A stretch of DNA of 64,000 nucleotides from an uncultured Alphaproteobacteria bacterium (GCA_903893805.1 CAITNM010000046.1:1-64000), one strand, 5' to 3'. Counted from the first letter of the stretch, positions 1-9,859 are shown. The notes: a model not told the origin generated them from the sequence alone. Made by a program: numbers and translations.

Positions 1-510
1 TTTACCCTTGGTTTAAGTGCGGTTGAAGCTGATAGATGGGCATTCTATGATCACATGCTTTACTTGCCTTATGCTATTGAACAAGTAGGAATTATAGGAA
101 CTTCTGATTTATCAATTGATGACGTTATTAGAATGTCACGTTGTACAAAAGAAGAAGCTCAAGCTGAAAGGCAGGCAGCAGCGCATTTAGATGAAATACA
201 AGATGCTTATGTCATTGTGGAAGAAGATTTTCTAGAAAGAAGTTTTGCCAATAAAACTACAAATTTAGTACGAGACGAAGAACAATCTACGGCAGCAAGT
301 TTTGATGAAACTGATGATAAAGCAGCCAGTGAGGTAACTCTATTGAATATAGACGAAGAATATGTTTTTGCTGATTCCTCAATATCTTCAATTACTTCTT
401 TAAAAGTAAAGGAGACGAATTCTCCAGAAAAGTATTTTGATAAAAAGCAGAGTTTTGTGACCAAAAAATTTATTTCGGTTTATGCAGTAATAATAACTTT
501 AGTGAGCTAA
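1..510 (+). CDS. hypothetical protein, 5' end outside window
   Basis: The reading frame is open from base 1, so the gene starts before the window; the first internal ATG is at 55. At least 169 residues are visible. The protein is acidic and Ser/Thr-rich, without a family motif I recognise. The last residues (KKFISVYAVIITLVS) are a short basic-then-hydrophobic tail, which could be a truncated membrane segment, so the 3' end may also be eroded. A 140-base AT-rich gap follows. Confidence 0.5.
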   Translation, partial: FTLGLSAVEADRWAFYDHMLYLPYAIEQVGIIGTSDLSIDDVIRMSRCTKEEAQAERQAAAHLDEIQDAYVIVEEDFLERSFANKTTNLVRDEEQSTAASFDETDDKAASEVTLLNIDEEYVFADSSISSITSLKVKETNSPEKYFDKKQSFVTKKFISVYAVIITLVS

Positions 511-652
511 GTGCAATTTTTAGATTATCCAATGCCTTTCTCTAGGCTCTTAACAAGATATTTAATAAAAATAATATTATAAAATAAAAGTTCATCAATT
601 ATTAATATAAACTTACTAATATAATGTATTATAACGTTAATATGTTTTTTTT

Positions 653-2316
653 ATGCTCTTCTGGTGTGTTGCGTTCTGCGGGACTTTTTGTCTCTCTTCG
701 CTTTTCTCTGCTTGGACAGATGAAGAAGTTCAATTAGAGCTAGCTGCTTCAAGAGCAGAAATTGAAACCGTGCGCACAAAAATGGGAGTTTTGCCACCTG
801 ACAGAGCAGGGAAAATTCTTCCCTTCCCACTTTCTTTCGCAATGGCAGAATGGGCTTCACGAAAGGCTAGGTCTACTGTTATCGAAGCAGATCAAGCGAA
901 ATATGGTTCATTAGCGCGAAAAATCTTAAATGATGCAACGGGTTTTGAGTGGCAGGACCGTGCCCTAACAAGTAAAGAAGATGCGTGCATAGCATCAATC
1001 AGTATCTCTATTGCATTGACTAGTTCAGATGATGAAGAAGTATTATGGGATGGGTTGCCTGGTGCTAGAGGAAGAGCAAAATCTTCACATTATGATTACT
1101 TGAAAAAATCAGCGGTGGCCGGTAGATACATAGGTGCAAGGGTGCCGTTTCTAACACAAGAGGGGGCTGTAACCTGGGCGCGAATGCCAGGAATAAGAAA
1201 TTTTTTAATTGATCCTCTAGAAACTGTAAAGCCAGAAAATATCATTGAGTTTTTTACTCCTAATGCAGTACTTGAAAATCTTGCTGGTGAAGCAGTAACT
1301 GATTGGAAAACGCTAGGTGGTCCAGATACTTGGGTGATAACTGAAGATGCAAAAGAAAGATTGCTTATTGTAGATGGGTTGATACATGCTCATAATTCTT
1401 CGTGGCAGCCTGTTCGCCACGGTTTGCCTACACTTGCTGATATAAGGAATGCATATAACGAATTAAGGCGTCTAGGTGACGTTGTTTCCGGCGATTTGCA
1501 ATTTCCCTGTGATCCCATGTCAGCAGGGGTTGAACGAGGTTTTTCGCCTTTAAAAATCACTAAGCTAATTCCATTGTTCATATTACTTAACCCTAAGAAC
1601 TTTAGAGATTCTCTACCTCAAGATGGATTTAGTGATACAGGATTTTTCATAGGTAACTTAATGGTAGAGTCCGCGACATTTCACTGGAATGACAAAGCTT
1701 TACTGCCGGAGTTTTCAAATGATTTTGCAGCAACATTGGTATTGCTTGATCAAATGGAACCCATAATAAAGACAGGTGGTTTTGGTGGGCAGGGTGTTCA
1801 CCGTCTTGATGTTTTTCAAATCGCTAATACAAAAAAATGTTGGAATTAGGACGCAAATATTTTGCTGGTCATTATGTGGCGAGTCGCACGAAAACAGAGT
1901 TGCTTGCTGCTATTGATACACGCTTAACAACGTTGGGAAATGGACTAACTGCCCATTATGATGGACGTATTCTTACTAAAATAGAAATTATGACGCACTT
2001 GGGATATGTGTTAAATGGTTATTCTACCGGATTTACAACGGCACTCGCGTCACAAAGTGGTGGTGATAAGGTCACAGAAGCAGAATGGGTAGAAATTCTC
2101 TCAATGATTTTTGATTTTTCGCAAAAGCTTGATACTTTTTGCTTGAATACCGGCATTGATATGACGCCATATAATTTGGAATCTAACTTTTATGGCCAAT
2201 TATATGAAAATCAATTCACCGGGGGCGGATGCGTGCCTGGCCGAAAAAATAGAATCGTGTACCGTTTGGCTAATTTATTAAGGCAATGGATGACATTTGG
2301 CTCTCGACTCGCCTAA
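653..2316 (+). pseudogene. secreted hypothetical protein split by a frameshift
   Basis: Two open frames, 653-1849 and 1837-2316, meet at a run of seven A (about 1829-1835). Reading one extra A joins them: ...ANTKK-MLELGRKYF..., giving one protein of about 554 residues. The N-terminus (MLFWCVAFCGTFCLSSLFSA) looks like a signal peptide. I recognise no domain. The second frame has no ribosome-binding site of its own, which favours one broken or slippage-read gene over two genes. An alternative ATG at 642 lies in another frame, followed by a run of eight T. The A7 run could be real decay, transcriptional slippage or a sequencing error. Confidence 0.55.
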
Positions 2317-2416
2317 ATTAACTAGAATATTGCATATTTCCTTATAATAAAATGGATTTTAAGCAAGTGATCTGAGTTGTAGAACACAAAACCTTAATTT
2401 TTCATTTTATTCCCCC

Positions 2417-2444
2417 TTGCTTTTTGCCAATCCTTCCCTATCAT
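2417..2444 (+). promoter_or_regulatory. candidate promoter for the hflK operon
   Basis: TTGCTT at 2417-2422 and TATCAT at 2439-2444 are separated by 16 bases, 27 bases ahead of the hflK start. This is the best sigma70-like pair in the 155-base gap. It is a visual match only. Confidence 0.35.
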
Positions 2445-2470
2445 GGAAGGCATGAGTACTATAAGGATCT

Positions 2471-3613
2471 GTGGCAACAATGAGCCCAGCAGACGACGAC
2501 AACGAAAACCCTTGGGATGTAAAAGGCGACAATGCCAACTCAAGCAAAAAGCCAAAGAAAAGCGATGATTCTGGGCCATTTGGTCGTGGGCCATCTAGCA
2601 ATCAGCCACCTGAGTTTTCCAAAGTTATTAATGAATTTCAACGACGGTTTAAGGAAACTCGCAATGGTGGAAGTGGTGGAGGAAGCGGATTACCCCCTCA
2701 AAATCAAGGAAAAGTTTTTGCCGGAATTTTTGCTCTAATACTTTTAGTTTGGCTTGCTTCTGGCTTTTATAAAGTCGAAGAGGGTGCTATTGCGGTTGTT
2801 TTACGATTTGGTAAAATGGTGCGAACTGCATTGCCTGGATTACGTTATAGATTGCCGGCGCCTATTGAGCACGAAATTGTTAAAAAAGTTGCTGTTGTTA
2901 ACCAAATTGATAGCAACGCCCATGAAGGCGACCCAGAGCAAAGTCTTATTTTGACTGGCGATGAAAATATGGTGCTTACAAATTATACAATCATGTGGAA
3001 AATCAAAGAAATTACCAATTATTTGTTTGTCGTGCGTAACCCAGAAGCAACCATAAAAGCTGCTGCTGAGAGTGCGTTACGTGAAATCGTTGGTCAAACA
3101 ACTGCTGTAAAAGCTTTAACAGATGATCGAGACCTTATTGGCAACCAAATACAAGAGCTTTTGCAAAAAATTCTTGATATGTACAATACGGGTGTGCAAA
3201 TTACTAGTTTCAGATTGCAGAAAGTATCTCCGCCACCACAAGTGGTTGATGCCTATAATGACATGCAAGCATCACGAGTTGATGCAGATCGTTTAAGTAA
3301 CGAGGCGCAAAGTTATAGCAATGACATTTTGCCAAAAGCCCGTGGTCAGTCTGAAAGTATTTTGCGTGGTGCTGAGGCATATGCGGCAGAAGTTGTGGCA
3401 CGTGCTGAAGGTGAAACATCAAGATTTACTCAAGTCCTAAAATCCAATCGAAAAAATCCAACAATTACGCGTATTCGCATGCACAGAGAAGTCATGGATC
3501 AGTTAATGAAACAAGCAACCGTAACAATAGTGGATCATGATTTGTCTAAGTCGTTGCAAAACTACAATCAGTTAACGCCGATTCCTTTGTTGAATAAAAA
3601 GGAGGACGCGTAA
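2471..3613 (+). CDS. hflK: HflK, SPFH-domain regulator of FtsH
   Basis: Membrane-anchored band-7/SPFH protein that forms the HflKC complex around the FtsH protease. The N-terminal ~80 residues are polar and Gly/Pro/Asn-rich (motif NPWD), followed by one membrane helix (about 81-98, GIFALILLVWLASGF) and the SPFH domain with the family signature VVLRFGKM...PGLRYRLPAPIE. Length 380 fits the family. GTG at 2471 sits 3 bases after AAGGA; ATG at 2480 sits 12 bases after it and is an equally possible start. It is followed with no gap by hflC. Confidence 0.93.
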   Translation: MATMSPADDDNENPWDVKGDNANSSKKPKKSDDSGPFGRGPSSNQPPEFSKVINEFQRRFKETRNGGSGGGSGLPPQNQGKVFAGIFALILLVWLASGFYKVEEGAIAVVLRFGKMVRTALPGLRYRLPAPIEHEIVKKVAVVNQIDSNAHEGDPEQSLILTGDENMVLTNYTIMWKIKEITNYLFVVRNPEATIKAAAESALREIVGQTTAVKALTDDRDLIGNQIQELLQKILDMYNTGVQITSFRLQKVSPPPQVVDAYNDMQASRVDADRLSNEAQSYSNDILPKARGQSESILRGAEAYAAEVVARAEGETSRFTQVLKSNRKNPTITRIRMHREVMDQLMKQATVTIVDHDLSKSLQNYNQLTPIPLLNKKEDA

Positions 3614-4489
3614 ATGTTAAGACATATTCCAATTTGGTTGCGCTATCTGCCTGTGCTTGTTTTAATCTTGCTAGGGGACTCATTATTTATAGTAAACCAA
3701 ACAACTCAAGCGATTGTTCTTCGCTTTGGAGAATATCGCCGTATTCATACTGAGCCCGGTCTAAAAATTAAAATTCCATTTATTGAAGAGGTTTTATTTT
3801 ATGAAACCAGAATTTTAGATCATGACTTGCCTCCAATTGAATTGCTGACCCAAGATAAAAAGCGTTTGTGGGTAAACACGTATACTCGCTATAGAATTTC
3901 TGATCCGCTGAAGTTTTTCCAATCAGTAACTCCTGCATCAGAATCGGGTCTACATGTGCGTTTAGAAGCAATTATTAGCAGCTCGGTCCGTAACGTTCTT
4001 GGTAAAGTTGAGCTTGGGACGATGCTTCGTAAAGAACGCTCTGATAATATGCATCAAATTTTGGAAGAGGTTCGCACCATTGCTGAACCTTTGGGAATAA
4101 AAATTATTGATGTGCGAATTATTCGTGCTGAACTACCTACCGAAAACAGGAATGCTGTATTCGCCAGAATGAACTCAGAACTTGTGCGATTTGCTAAAGA
4201 AAGTCGTGCAAAGGGTGAAGAAGCAGCTATTGGGATTCGGGCCAAGGCTGATAAAGACAAAACCATTATTTTGGCTGAAGCTAATAAAAAATCAGAAGAA
4301 ATTCGCGGTGGTGGCGATGCCAAAGCAATAGAAATTGCGGCTGAAGCATTTGGAGTTGATCCAGAATTCTATGAATTCTATCGTACTATTGAATCATATC
4401 GTCAAAGTATAAAGCCTGGATCATCCTTTTTACTTTCGACAAATAATGAATATACTAAACACTTAACGAATTGTTTGCCAAAGAAGTGA
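3614..4489 (+). CDS. hflC: HflC, SPFH-domain partner of HflK
   Basis: Second subunit of the HflKC complex. It starts on the base after the hflK stop, with a strong AAGGAGG site (3599-3605) inside the hflK tail, so the two are translationally coupled. There is one N-terminal membrane helix (LPVLVLILLGDSLFIV), then the SPFH signature IVLRFGEYRRIHTEPGLKIKIPF and an Ala/Glu/Lys-rich coiled coil near residues 190-240. At 291 residues it is a normal HflC length. Confidence 0.94.
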   Translation: MLRHIPIWLRYLPVLVLILLGDSLFIVNQTTQAIVLRFGEYRRIHTEPGLKIKIPFIEEVLFYETRILDHDLPPIELLTQDKKRLWVNTYTRYRISDPLKFFQSVTPASESGLHVRLEAIISSSVRNVLGKVELGTMLRKERSDNMHQILEEVRTIAEPLGIKIIDVRIIRAELPTENRNAVFARMNSELVRFAKESRAKGEEAAIGIRAKADKDKTIILAEANKKSEEIRGGGDAKAIEIAAEAFGVDPEFYEFYRTIESYRQSIKPGSSFLLSTNNEYTKHLTNCLPKK

Positions 4490-4536
4490 ATGATTTTATT
4501 AAAATAAAAACTAAATTTTCAGGGACTAGAGGAACT

Positions 4537-6435
4537 ATGCGCTTTTTAGCTTTACCATTATTTTTCTTTTGTACATCATTATTGGCGGAAAACGCTGAGG
4601 CATCTAAAAAAAATGATGCCCCTAATGTTGTTTTTGATGCCAGTAAAGGTTTTTCAAGTGTGGTTGATAAACTTTTACCTGCAGTGGTAAGCGTTCAAGC
4701 AACTCAAGTGGTTGAGCAACGCCAGAATGATGGTGGCGTAATGGCAATGCCAGGCCTGCCACCTATGGGTCGCATGGGTCCAGGTAATCCTTTAGAAGAA
4801 TTATTCCGTGAGTTTATGGGGCAAATGGAACGCCCACGAAAAATGCAAGCAGTAGGTGCAGGTTTTATCGTTCATTGCGATAGTAAAATTGCATACGTGG
4901 TTACTAATCACCACGTGGTTTCAGAAGCTAAAACTTTAACAGTTGTACTAGAAGATAAAACCGAAATTCCAGGAACATTGCTAGCGTCAGACGAGCGCAA
5001 CGATGTAGCTGTTATAAAACTTGATTTAAGTAGTCTACCTGCGGAGAAGCGTAATCTTCCAACGGTTGATTGGGCTGATTCCGATAAAGTTAAGACAGGT
5101 GACTGGGTTATTGCCATTGGAAATCCATTTAATTTTGGTGGAACCGTTACAGTTGGCGTGGTTTCCCACAAAGGGCGTTATGTTCCATCTGGTATGCAGC
5201 AAGACTTTGAATTTATCCAGCACAGCGCCCAAATCAATGTGGGTAGCTCGGGTGGAGCATTGTTTGATATTAACGGCAAAGTTATTGGTATCAACAACGC
5301 CATTATAACAAATACTGGTGGAAATATCGGTATTGGGTTTGCCATCCCAACGAATGTTGCTCGTCAAACTGTCGATCAGCTAGTGAAGTATGGAAAAACT
5401 CGGCGTGGTCATTTAGGTATTCGCATTCAAGGTTTGAATGAGGATATGGCAGAAAGCCAAGGCCTAAAGGATACGGGCGTTATTATAGGCAGTGTTATAG
5501 AAGGTGGTCCTTCAGAAGGTAAGCTTGAAAGCGGAGATATCATCCTTGAATTTGAAGGCAAAAAAGTTACCGAATCATATATCCTTTCAAGAATGGTTGG
5601 AGAAACAGAAATTGGTAAATTTATAAACTTGAAAATTTGGCGCAAAGACAAAAATACAGAAAAAGGTAAGGTCGTTGAAGTCAAAATTAAAGTTGAAGAA
5701 ATGCCAGATGCAAAAAAAGATGATCAAAAAGAAAAAATAGCATCAGGTGAAATTTCTGGAACCGTCAAAATTGCCGGCCTTGAAATCAGTAAAATTCCAG
5801 AAGAATTTAAAGAGCGCTTGAAAGAAGCAAATAAAGAATCAAAAGGCGTGATGATTATTCGCGTTGATCCAAACAGCACGGCTGGCGATCAAGGCTTGCT
5901 GATGAAGGGTGACATAATTGAAGAAGCAAATCATAAAGCGCTTGAATCACCGACTGATTTTGAGTTAATTGTCAAACAAGCTAAAAAAGAGAAGCGTAAA
6001 AATATTTTATTGCTTATTTCACGTGATGGTAAGCCAGCATACTTGCCATTACGCATAGACGAAGAAGCGCCTGCAAAACCAGCAGAAACTCCTAAAGAAG
6101 AAGCTAAGTCAGAAGAGAAAAAACCAGAAGAACCTAAAAAAGAAGAAATTAAAAAAGTTGAGAAATCAGCAGATCCAGTAAGGCCAAATTCAAAAAAACC
6201 TGAACGTACTCATGTATCTGTTTTGGCTGCGCCAGAACACCCAGCTGAAGAAGATCACGAACATGAAGAAGTGCACGAATTTCAAGATGTTGATATTGAT
6301 GAGAAGCCAACAAAAGAAGGCGCTTTAGACGATACTCTTGCCAAAGACAGTAAAAGTGCGCTACAAGAGAATGGTAGTGATTCTTTAACTTCACGCCTAG
6401 TTAGGAAGTTAAGGTCAATATTTGGAAGAGGTTGA
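4537..6435 (+). CDS. htrA: DegP/HtrA-family periplasmic serine protease
   Basis: Periplasmic protease/chaperone of the Do family, placed after hflKC as in many Alphaproteobacteria. Start ATG 4537 gives a clean signal peptide (MRFLALPLFFFCTSLLAENAEA) with AGAGGA upstream; an in-frame ATG at 4471 would add residues ahead of the signal peptide. The catalytic triad is visible: His126 (TNHHVV), Asp156 (NDVAV), Ser238 (GSSGG). Two PDZ domains follow. The last ~110 residues are a Glu/Lys/Pro-rich tail ending in a basic stretch (SRLVRKLRSIFGRG), longer than in typical Do proteases. 632 residues. Confidence 0.93.
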   Translation: MRFLALPLFFFCTSLLAENAEASKKNDAPNVVFDASKGFSSVVDKLLPAVVSVQATQVVEQRQNDGGVMAMPGLPPMGRMGPGNPLEELFREFMGQMERPRKMQAVGAGFIVHCDSKIAYVVTNHHVVSEAKTLTVVLEDKTEIPGTLLASDERNDVAVIKLDLSSLPAEKRNLPTVDWADSDKVKTGDWVIAIGNPFNFGGTVTVGVVSHKGRYVPSGMQQDFEFIQHSAQINVGSSGGALFDINGKVIGINNAIITNTGGNIGIGFAIPTNVARQTVDQLVKYGKTRRGHLGIRIQGLNEDMAESQGLKDTGVIIGSVIEGGPSEGKLESGDIILEFEGKKVTESYILSRMVGETEIGKFINLKIWRKDKNTEKGKVVEVKIKVEEMPDAKKDDQKEKIASGEISGTVKIAGLEISKIPEEFKERLKEANKESKGVMIIRVDPNSTAGDQGLLMKGDIIEEANHKALESPTDFELIVKQAKKEKRKNILLLISRDGKPAYLPLRIDEEAPAKPAETPKEEAKSEEKKPEEPKKEEIKKVEKSADPVRPNSKKPERTHVSVLAAPEHPAEEDHEHEEVHEFQDVDIDEKPTKEGALDDTLAKDSKSALQENGSDSLTSRLVRKLRSIFGRG

Positions 6436-6992
6436 TGTTTATTCAAACCGAAGAAACTCCAAATCCACAGACTTTAAAATTTATACCGGAAAATCCGGTA
6501 TTGACTGAGGATTTGGGTATACGATCACTTGAATTTAAAAGAAATCAAGACGCGTCGGCATCTCCGCTCGCTAAAAGGTTACTTTTTGTTGAAGGTATTG
6601 AAGGCGTTTTTTTTAGCGTTGATTATGTGTCTATTACAAAGCATGAGTCTTTTGACTGGTATGTTTTAAAGCCAGTTATTCTTGGGCTTTTAATGGAACA
6701 CTTCATTAACGGACTTCCAATCTACACGGGAAATACCGAAGAAGCTGTAGATGAATCGGACCCACTTATTAAGCAAATTCGAGAGATTATTGACACACGC
6801 GTTCGCCCCTCAGTGGCTATGGATGGTGGAGATATAACTTTTGAATCTTTCAAAGATGGAGTCGTTTATTTAAAGCTTCGCGGGGCATGCAGTGGCTGCC
6901 CTAGTTCAACAGAGACATTAAAATCAGGCATTGAAAATATGCTAAAATATTATGTTCCGGAAGTTCAGGAGGTTTGTCAGTATGCAGAATAA
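6435..6992 (+). CDS. NFU-type iron-sulfur cluster scaffold/carrier
   Basis: NifU-like protein of the mitochondrial NFU1 type that passes Fe-S clusters to apoproteins. The N-terminal Nfu domain begins with the hallmark MFIQTEETPNPQTLKF; the C-terminal NifU domain has the cluster-binding CxxC (GACSGC, Cys152 and Cys155). 185 residues. ATG 6435 overlaps the last base of the htrA stop codon and is preceded by GGAAGAGG, so it is coupled to htrA. Confidence 0.93.
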   Translation: MFIQTEETPNPQTLKFIPENPVLTEDLGIRSLEFKRNQDASASPLAKRLLFVEGIEGVFFSVDYVSITKHESFDWYVLKPVILGLLMEHFINGLPIYTGNTEEAVDESDPLIKQIREIIDTRVRPSVAMDGGDITFESFKDGVVYLKLRGACSGCPSSTETLKSGIENMLKYYVPEVQEVCQYAE

Positions 6993-7605
6993 ATTGAGTC
7001 GTTTTTTTCTCCCATTGCTTGTTACTTTAAGCAACTTGCAGCCAGTAAGTGCAATGATTGCTCCAAAAATCAAAACCCCAAAGAGGTCAGCTTTTTCAAA
7101 AAAAGATTGCAAAGATTTGATTAAACAGCTTGAGCAAGAACATGGAATTCCCGCAGGTTTGCTGGCGGCTATTGGTGCTGTCGAGTCGGAACATACCCCA
7201 TACGCGGTAAATTGCAACGGAAAGTCCCAGTTGTTTACCAACCATGATATGGCAAAACAATATGTGCGTGAGCTTCGTAACCAAGGAATTATTGATATTA
7301 ATATTGGTGTTTTGCAAATCAATTACGCATACCATCAAAAGCGCTTCAAAGCCGAAGATCTTTTAGATCCTTACAACAATGTACCTTATGCGGCTAAGTA
7401 TTTGGCTTCTTTAAGGCGCATTCATGGTTCTTGGGAAAAAGCTGTGAAATTCTATCATTCACCAGCTGCTAAATATCAAAACATGTACTTTACAAAAGTA
7501 ATGAATGCTTTCAAACGGATTGATGCACAAACATATCAACAAGTTTCTGGCGTAAAAACGGTAAGCTTTAAGCCTGCACGAACAACTACTAAATCAGCAG
7601 CTTAA
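6982..7605 (+). CDS. secreted lytic transglycosylase-like (SLT) protein
   Basis: Peptidoglycan-cleaving SLT-domain protein. Start ATG 6982 has AGGAGG 9 bases upstream and gives a signal peptide (MQNKLSRFFLPLLVTLSNLQPVSA); it overlaps the nfu gene by 11 bases. The SLT core shows GIPAGLLAAIGAVES with putative catalytic Glu68, then GVLQINYAYH and an AAKYLASL helix. 207 residues, single domain, Lys/Thr-rich C-terminus. The family assignment is firm; the biological target (cell division or an envelope-spanning machine) cannot be told. Confidence 0.87.
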   Translation: MQNKLSRFFLPLLVTLSNLQPVSAMIAPKIKTPKRSAFSKKDCKDLIKQLEQEHGIPAGLLAAIGAVESEHTPYAVNCNGKSQLFTNHDMAKQYVRELRNQGIIDINIGVLQINYAYHQKRFKAEDLLDPYNNVPYAAKYLASLRRIHGSWEKAVKFYHSPAAKYQNMYFTKVMNAFKRIDAQTYQQVSGVKTVSFKPARTTTKSAA

Positions 7606-7615
7606 AAATTTATAG

Positions 7616-8482
7616 GTGATAGACTTCAATACCAATCAAACAGCCAAAATTCTTTGTGGAACAACTCTGGCGGCTTCTCAGCAGGTACTCGTTGGACAAA
7701 CTGTAAAACAGTTTCAATCAACCAGGGACAGAGCGCCGTGCCTTGCCGTTATCTTGGTGGGAGAGCACCCATCTAGTCTTGTCTATGTGGCCGCAAAGCA
7801 AAAGGCCTGTAAGAAAGTTGGCATAGAATCAAGGGTATTGAAGTTTGCGCACGATATAACGCAGACTAAACTTCACGAAGCTCTTGAAGAACTTAATAAC
7901 GACCCATCTGTCGATGGTATCCTTATTCAATTGCCATTACCAAAAGGCTTAAATGCCAATTTATTACTAGATGCTTTAAATCCTGCAAAAGATGTTGATG
8001 GCCTTACCCCACATAATCTTGGGCTTTTAATGAGCCAACGTCCTGCATTTATTCCTTGTACACCGCTTGGTTGTATGGATTTGATCAATCAAGTTATAAA
8101 TCCAGCAGGCAAAAACGCAGTAGTATTCGGACGCTCTCTTTTAGTAGGACGACCCATGGCCCTTTTACTTGAGGCCGCAAACGCTACAGTTACCATGGTT
8201 CATTCCCATTCTACTGATGTGAAAACTATTTGCCGTGAAGCAGATATTATTGTTGCCGCAATTGGTAAGCCTCATTTCATAACAGCAGATTATATAAAAC
8301 CAGGAGCAGTCGTTATTGACGTAGGTATGACTCGCTATGAAAATAAACTGCTGGGGGATGTTCATCCATCAGTAGCTAGCGTAGCAGGGTGGTTAACCCC
8401 AGTTCCTTTTGGCGTAGGCCCAATGACCATTACAAAGTTATTAAGCAACACGGTTTTAGCAGCGCTTCAGCATGCAGACTAG
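7616..8482 (+). CDS. folD: FolD, methylenetetrahydrofolate dehydrogenase/cyclohydrolase
   Basis: Bifunctional enzyme of one-carbon metabolism interconverting 5,10-methylene-, methenyl- and 10-formyl-THF with NADP. Visible motifs: Y57-xxx-K61 in the active site (VYVAAKQKACKK), DGILIQLPLP, KDVDG, PCTPLGC, and the nucleotide-binding GRSLLVGRPMA. 288 residues, full length. Start is GTG 7616 with only a weak upstream site. The 3' end overlaps the next gene by 11 bases. Confidence 0.95.
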   Translation: MIDFNTNQTAKILCGTTLAASQQVLVGQTVKQFQSTRDRAPCLAVILVGEHPSSLVYVAAKQKACKKVGIESRVLKFAHDITQTKLHEALEELNNDPSVDGILIQLPLPKGLNANLLLDALNPAKDVDGLTPHNLGLLMSQRPAFIPCTPLGCMDLINQVINPAGKNAVVFGRSLLVGRPMALLLEAANATVTMVHSHSTDVKTICREADIIVAAIGKPHFITADYIKPGAVVIDVGMTRYENKLLGDVHPSVASVAGWLTPVPFGVGPMTITKLLSNTVLAALQHAD

Positions 8483-9206
8483 CCCAATCAAAACACACAA
8501 GGTGACATTGGGAGAATCTCTAGAAAATATTCTCGACCAATACGTTACTAACCTTAATGATGGCGATATTCTGGCCATCACCTCTAAAATTGTCAGTCTT
8601 TGCCAAGGGCAAGTAGTCGAAAAATCCTCAATTTCCAAACGCAATCTGATCGCTCGTGAAGCAGATAGTGTTTTACATACAGATCACAATCCATATGATC
8701 TCTATCTAACTATCAAAGATAATATCCTTATTTCTTCAGCTGGTATTGATGAATCGAACAGTAATGGCGTCTATATTTTGTATCCCCAAAATGTGCAGAC
8801 TGTTGCCCATACGGTGTGGAAGTATTTGACGACTAAATTTTCCATAACCGACCTAGGTGTTATTATCACTGATAGCCATACAACCCCCATGCGTTGGGGG
8901 GTTACAGGTATAACCCTTGGCTGGTGTGGCTTTGAGCCTTTATATTCTTATATCGATAAGCCAGATATTTTTGGCCAACCCATGCGCGTTACCAAAATCA
9001 ACTTGCTTGATGCTCTGGCAACATCAGCCACCTTAGTGATGGGCGAGGGCGATGAGCAAACCCCACTAGCTATCATCATTAAGGCTCCCAAGATTTCTTT
9101 TGTGAAACACCCACCAACTCCTGAAGAAGAAAAAAGTGTCATTATTTCTATGGAAGATGATATTTATGCGCCACTGCTTATGGGTGCAAAGTGGGTTAAG
9201 CACTAA
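8472..9206 (+). CDS. CofE-like gamma-glutamyl ligase, probable folylglutamate synthase (FolC2 type)
   Basis: COG1478-type protein related to coenzyme F420-0:gamma-glutamyl ligase, with the family's DGDILAITSKIVSLCQG opening, a middle ITDSHTTPMRWGVTGITLGWCG motif and a VMGEGDEQTPLAII segment. 244 residues. Nothing else here suggests F420. The ATG lies inside folD (11-base overlap), tying it to folate. Chlamydial COG1478 proteins are known to fill the FolC role (polyglutamylation of folates), and I infer the same here. It needs a check for a normal folC elsewhere in the genome. Confidence 0.75.
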   Translation: MQTSPIKTHKVTLGESLENILDQYVTNLNDGDILAITSKIVSLCQGQVVEKSSISKRNLIAREADSVLHTDHNPYDLYLTIKDNILISSAGIDESNSNGVYILYPQNVQTVAHTVWKYLTTKFSITDLGVIITDSHTTPMRWGVTGITLGWCGFEPLYSYIDKPDIFGQPMRVTKINLLDALATSATLVMGEGDEQTPLAIIIKAPKISFVKHPPTPEEEKSVIISMEDDIYAPLLMGAKWVKH

Positions 9207-9227
9207 GAAAATTATTGTCTTTCTTAG
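9203..9227. terminator. hairpin spanning two convergent stop codons
   Basis: CTAAGAAA (9203-9210) and TTTCTTAG (9220-9227) can pair over a 9-base loop. The stem contains the stop codon of the plus-strand ligase gene (ends 9206) and of the minus-strand gene (ends 9224). There is no clear T run, so termination activity is uncertain. Confidence 0.4.
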
Positions 9228-9859
9228 TAAGAACCTGAGTAAGAAATATACGATTTACAGTCGTTTCCACTAATAGAGCTCTCCACCATCATTGGAATGT
9301 TATCAAATAAATCATCGCCAGTGAGTGCTTGGCCGTCACGACTTCCGCTGCCAATGCTCTCAGGCCTTGATTGATACTCAGGTCCGGACACGGTAAATAA
9401 GCCTCCGAGGCGTTCGTTTGTCATGCAAACTTCAGAAAATGTGTTAGTAAAGAAGGGAGCTTTCTGTAATCCTGAGAAGGTACGCCCTTCGTTACTTTTA
9501 CCAGTTTCACTCGCAGATACTGAGGTGCCATTTTCAATTGGGGTAGCATAAATCTTTTTTTGCTTAGCAAACAACGTTGCTACTTCTTTCTTATCGAATC
9601 TGATGCATTCTTTTCCTGGTAGCGAGGCTAGCATTAAATCAAATACTGAAGCACGTGTAAGAACAGGCTTTTCAGCAACCTCTATTTTGGCTGACCAAGG
9701 CCAAAAACAGCAATACGTGCTAGCCACTACTACTACAGAGCGAGATTTTTGATGTTGTTCATCTATTTCTGCTGAGTACGTATTGTTAATACTAATACAG
9801 AGAAATAACAAAATTGATTTTATAGCCGTACTTTTCACTCTATTTTTAGAAACTATCAT
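9224..9859 (-). CDS. secreted hypothetical protein
   Basis: Unrecognised 211-residue protein. ATG at 9859 is chosen because TAGGA lies 5-6 bases upstream and the product then begins with a signal peptide (MIVSKNRVKSTAIKSILLFLCISINNTYSA). An upstream in-frame start at 9937 exists but would precede the signal sequence. After the leader there is a hydrophobic Cys/Trp-rich stretch (VVVASTYCCFWPWS), then a polar Ser/Gly-rich C-terminus ending SYISYSGSY. Convergent with the folate genes. Confidence 0.6.
   Translation of the reverse strand: MIVSKNRVKSTAIKSILLFLCISINNTYSAEIDEQHQKSRSVVVVASTYCCFWPWSAKIEVAEKPVLTRASVFDLMLASLPGKECIRFDKKEVATLFAKQKKIYATPIENGTSVSASETGKSNEGRTFSGLQKAPFFTNTFSEVCMTNERLGGLFTVSGPEYQSRPESIGSGSRDGQALTGDDLFDNIPMMVESSISGNDCKSYISYSGSY

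Noticed and set aside
8472-9206. Coenzyme F420 biosynthesis (CofE)
   Set aside because: No other F420 gene is seen and the overlap with folD points to folate; F420 is not expected in this bacterial group.
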